Source of the DNA: Mycobacterium sp.
GTDB taxonomy: Bacteria; Actinomycetota; Actinomycetes; Mycobacteriales; Mycobacteriaceae
DNA length: 51,912 nt
Assembly: GCA_020438845.1 (NCBI GenBank)
Contig: JAGQTV010000092.1
Span: 1-51,912 of the forward strand
Direction: 5' to 3'
Shown here: positions 49,481-51,912 of the stretch, piece after piece
How the letters are laid out: every line of letters starts with the position of its first letter
Numbering within the stretch: position 1 is the stretch's first letter
Notes under the pieces: model-generated
Databases searched by the model: none
What the model was told of the DNA's origin: nothing
The model's input: only the letters and a program-made list of their open reading frames with translations
Translations under genes and position numbers: made by a program

Positions 49481-50728
49481 CTAGCGCGGCAGTGGTACCC
49501 GCGCTCGCACCGATCGGGCGGCCTGACGCAGTCCGGCCCCGAATATCGGTGCGGGGTCGTCGTTTGCCCACCAGGCCACTCGAGGCCGCCCGACGCCGCC
49601 GGTCCAGGGTTGGTGGGGATTGGCCAGCAGACTGGCCGCGTCCCAGGGTTCCACGACGAACCGCTCTCCCTCGATCTGGTTTCCACTCGGGATCGGCCGG
49701 CCGGACAGATCGAGGTGCATGGCCCGCACGACGTCGATTCCGGCGTCGTTCTCGAACACCCGGAACTGGGCTCCGACCCGGGGATTGAAATCCAACAGGT
49801 TGTACGCTCCGCTGCGTCGGTCCAGCCGCCAATCGATGTCGAAGATGCCCCGGTACCCCACCGCGGCGCAGAACCTCGACGCCAACTCCGCCAACTCCGG
49901 ATTCCTCGCGCCGAATGCGGCCGCTGTCGACCCTCCCCGCACCGGCCAGCACCGCACCTTCCGACCCGTGAACACCACCCGCGCCGTTCCGGTGGAGTCG
50001 CAGTAGCCGTGGGTGAACCAGTCCTCGGAGACTTCATCGGGGATGTACTCCTGAATCAGCGTCGCGAACGGTTCCCGCCAACCCCGGGCAAGGTTCAGCA
50101 ATTCATCCCGAGAACCGACGATGGTGGTGTTCTCCACACTCTGAACCTGCCCGCGTAGGGCGGTGCTCTTCACCACCACCGGCACCGGCAGCTCCTCCAT
50201 GACCGCCTTGAGCTCGGCCATCGAGTTGACGAACGCCGCACTCGGCCCGATAAACCCGTGCTCGCTCACAAAACCGGCGAGTACTAATTTGTCGGACAGC
50301 TGAAACGGCAGGTGTTCCGCTACGTCGGGAAGCAGGAAGTGCTGCTCCAGGGCTGCACGGTTCTCGGCGACGAGAACCGCCATCACATCCGCCGTGCAGA
50401 CGATCAACGACCGGCGTCCCAACCGGGTACCCAGCTCGAGAAGACGCTGGATCAGGTCGGCGTCGGTGTCGCCGCGATCGGGTTCCCACAGGATCTGGCC
50501 CTTGCAATAGCGCGATCGGGCCACCGGCGCGCGACGGTCACCGACCACCGCATACACCTCAACACCAGCGCGCCCCAACGTGCGAAATGCCCCAAGGCAA
50601 CTGTGCTGCAACGGAAATCGCGAGGCCCACAGCACCACCACGGGCACGCCGGTATCCAGGCCACCGCAGGCACGAGAACGATCGGAGCGCAGTAGCAGCT
50701 CGGGAGCCACCCTCAGACCAGCACACAT
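49481..50728 (-). CDS. ATP-grasp ligase, paralogue B
   Basis: A 415-aa paralogue of the preceding gene, sharing most of its ATP-grasp domain (ELPVPVVVKSTALRGQV; NLLDFNPRVGAQFRVFENDAG). The pair arose by tandem duplication, with different N-terminal ends. Probably co-transcribed. A run of nine G lies 2 bases before the ATG at 50728, which may serve as, or disturb, the ribosome binding site. Substrate unknown. Confidence 0.85.
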   Translation of the reverse strand: MCAGLRVAPELLLRSDRSRACGGLDTGVPVVVLWASRFPLQHSCLGAFRTLGRAGVEVYAVVGDRRAPVARSRYCKGQILWEPDRGDTDADLIQRLLELGTRLGRRSLIVCTADVMAVLVAENRAALEQHFLLPDVAEHLPFQLSDKLVLAGFVSEHGFIGPSAAFVNSMAELKAVMEELPVPVVVKSTALRGQVQSVENTTIVGSRDELLNLARGWREPFATLIQEYIPDEVSEDWFTHGYCDSTGTARVVFTGRKVRCWPVRGGSTAAAFGARNPELAELASRFCAAVGYRGIFDIDWRLDRRSGAYNLLDFNPRVGAQFRVFENDAGIDVVRAMHLDLSGRPIPSGNQIEGERFVVEPWDAASLLANPHQPWTGGVGRPRVAWWANDDPAPIFGAGLRQAARSVRARVPLPR

Positions 50729-50870
50729 GACCCCCCCCCTGCCGATAGCCGCTACATGTTATGGAGAAAATCCGTCCAGCTGACAAGCCGCCCGGGACGC
50801 CTGTCTTGGTTGCCGGGATCCTATAGCTCCCGGCCTTTTTCCGGAATGAGTTGCGGTGCCTCGCCGCGTG

Positions 50871-51680
50871 TTAACGCCTACCGACGCGGCGGCGCACCAG
50901 GAGAGTCACTTCAGCTCCGATGTATATCGCCAGCGAGACGATCACCGCGGCGATGACGGCCGGATACCGGCAGGCCAGTTCGTCGGCGGAGGTCTGTCGA
51001 AACAGAATCCCGACGTAGGCCCAGATGAGCACCAGGCCGTACGCAAGATCCCGGTTTCGCAGCATGGTCACGGTTCCGATAACCATGGCGACCAGCACGA
51101 TGATGACCGCCCAAACAGAGTCCGGCCACCCGAACCCGTCCCAGCCGAGGCTCACCAACAACACGGTGATGTTGGCGACCGTCGCCACGGTGGTCCAACC
51201 GAAGTACACGCTGAACGGCACACCAACGTAGGCACGCTGCCGTCCGGTCAGATCCGTCCGATTCAGTGTGCCGACGATGAGCGCAAGGCACACCAGGATC
51301 ACCACCACAAGCACCGCTGAGAGCCCGATGTGGTCGTAGTGCCAGGCGAACACCCACGCGGTATTGGCCAGCGACGAGATGGAGAACAGAACCCCGACGC
51401 GGTTCAGCAGGGCGCTGTCTGCCGCTGTGTCGGGGCGGCCTCGGAACAGGCCGAGTTGGTACAGCACATGCATGCCCAGCAGCAGGTAGATGACGCCCCA
51501 GACGGAGAAGGTGAATCCCGCCGGGGTGAAAAGGCTCGGGTAGGAATCGGATACTTCGCCGGTTCGACGGCCGTTGAGCGGCAATGCGTTAGCCGCGAAG
51601 TTAGTACCGATCATGACCAGATAGGTCAGTGCCACCAGGGCCTGCACCGGTTTCCGGTTGGCCGTCGTGGATGAGGTCAC
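50871..51680 (-). CDS. TspO/MBR-related integral membrane protein
   Basis: A 269-aa protein with seven or so membrane helices. The segment SLFTPAGFTFSVWGVIYLLLG is the tryptophan-rich signature of the TspO/MBR-like family, larger here than the 160-aa TspO. Ligand (porphyrin or other) is not shown. The GTG at 51680 overlaps the stop of the upstream flavoprotein gene, so the two are an operon. Confidence 0.82.
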   Translation of the reverse strand: MTSSTTANRKPVQALVALTYLVMIGTNFAANALPLNGRRTGEVSDSYPSLFTPAGFTFSVWGVIYLLLGMHVLYQLGLFRGRPDTAADSALLNRVGVLFSISSLANTAWVFAWHYDHIGLSAVLVVVILVCLALIVGTLNRTDLTGRQRAYVGVPFSVYFGWTTVATVANITVLLVSLGWDGFGWPDSVWAVIIVLVAMVIGTVTMLRNRDLAYGLVLIWAYVGILFRQTSADELACRYPAVIAAVIVSLAIYIGAEVTLLVRRRVGRR

Positions 51681-51912
51681 TTGACTCCGCCGGCCGCATG
51701 TCGGCCGGCGGCGCGACCGGAGAACAGGCAGCCGCCCAGGAACGTTCCCTCCAGGGCGTTGTACCCATGCACCCCACCACCGCCAAAGCCGGCGACCTCA
51801 CCGGCGGCATAGAGTCCCTCGATCGGCTCCCCGTTCTCCCCCAACGCCCGCGAGTCCAGATCGGTTTGGATGCCGCCCAACGTCTTTCGGGTCAGGACAT
51901 GCAGTTTGACGC
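51677..51912 (-). CDS. FAD-binding dehydrogenase, C-terminal end (partial)
   Basis: The frame enters from the right edge and reads LGGIQTDLDSRALG to GEPIEGLYAAGEVAGFGGGGVHGYNALEGTFLGGCLFSGRAAGRHAA. The GLYAAGE...GYNALEG segment is the FAD-binding end of the fumarate reductase/ketosteroid dehydrogenase-like flavoproteins. Start and N-terminus are outside the window. Confidence 0.85.
   Translation of the reverse strand, partial: VKLHVLTRKTLGGIQTDLDSRALGENGEPIEGLYAAGEVAGFGGGGVHGYNALEGTFLGGCLFSGRAAGRHAAGGVK

Overview
The window is chromosomal DNA from a GC-rich actinobacterium of the family Mycobacteriaceae, most likely a Mycobacterium/Mycolicibacterium other than the M. tuberculosis complex. 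Gene content and order follow the M. tuberculosis Rv3644c to Rv3684 block closely: holB, a membrane adenylate cyclase, topA, cspA, a DEAD/DEAH helicase, a Tad-type secretion cluster, acs, marP, nth, crp, the paired Get3-like ATPases, whiB4, ponA2 and cds1. Identifications rest on protein motifs and remembered synteny; no database search was possible.

Layout. Bases 1-1340 hold the start of a CHASE3-type sensor, a poorly coding stretch and tRNA-Thr(CGT). Bases 1370-12200 carry replication/topology and signalling genes (holB, adenylate cyclase, topA, cspA, helicase, a triple sensor-domain protein). Bases 12189-16718 are one minus-strand Tad operon with 4-bp overlaps (Ssd/CpaE, TadA, TadB, TadC, pilin, two TadE-like proteins). 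A 6C small RNA lies just upstream of it on the same strand. Bases 17404-36131 are core metabolism, envelope and redox genes: degenerate Fic-like protein, acs, secreted protease, ephE, marP-nudix-TlpA-nth operon, crp, MBL hydrolase-RidA-DUF4177 operon, Get3-like pair, whiB4, ponA2, phosphoesterase and cysteine desulfhydrase.

At 36149-36222 lies tRNA-Pro(CGG). Its 3' 46 bases are repeated exactly at 45922-45967, bounding an integrated element of about 9.7 kb. The element has a tyrosine integrase, an excisionase and a rolling-circle-type Rep with a 4-bp xis/rep overlap, like a stripped actinomycete integrative element with no recognisable conjugation gene. Its cargo is a PAS-GGDEF protein, fragments of broken genes, a serine recombinase, an AbiJ-like HEPN abortive-infection protein, an unrecognised 522-aa protein with a possible HEPN motif, and a 58-aa peptide gene with a strong ribosome binding site. 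A degenerate third copy of the tRNA 3' end at about 48067-48117 suggests an older neighbouring insertion that now carries a second membrane nucleotide cyclase.

Right of this are two tandem ATP-grasp paralogues, a TspO-related membrane protein and the C-terminal end of a flavoprotein. Two class III cyclases plus Crp make cAMP signalling a theme. The most promising unexplained material is the element cargo at 42000-45810.
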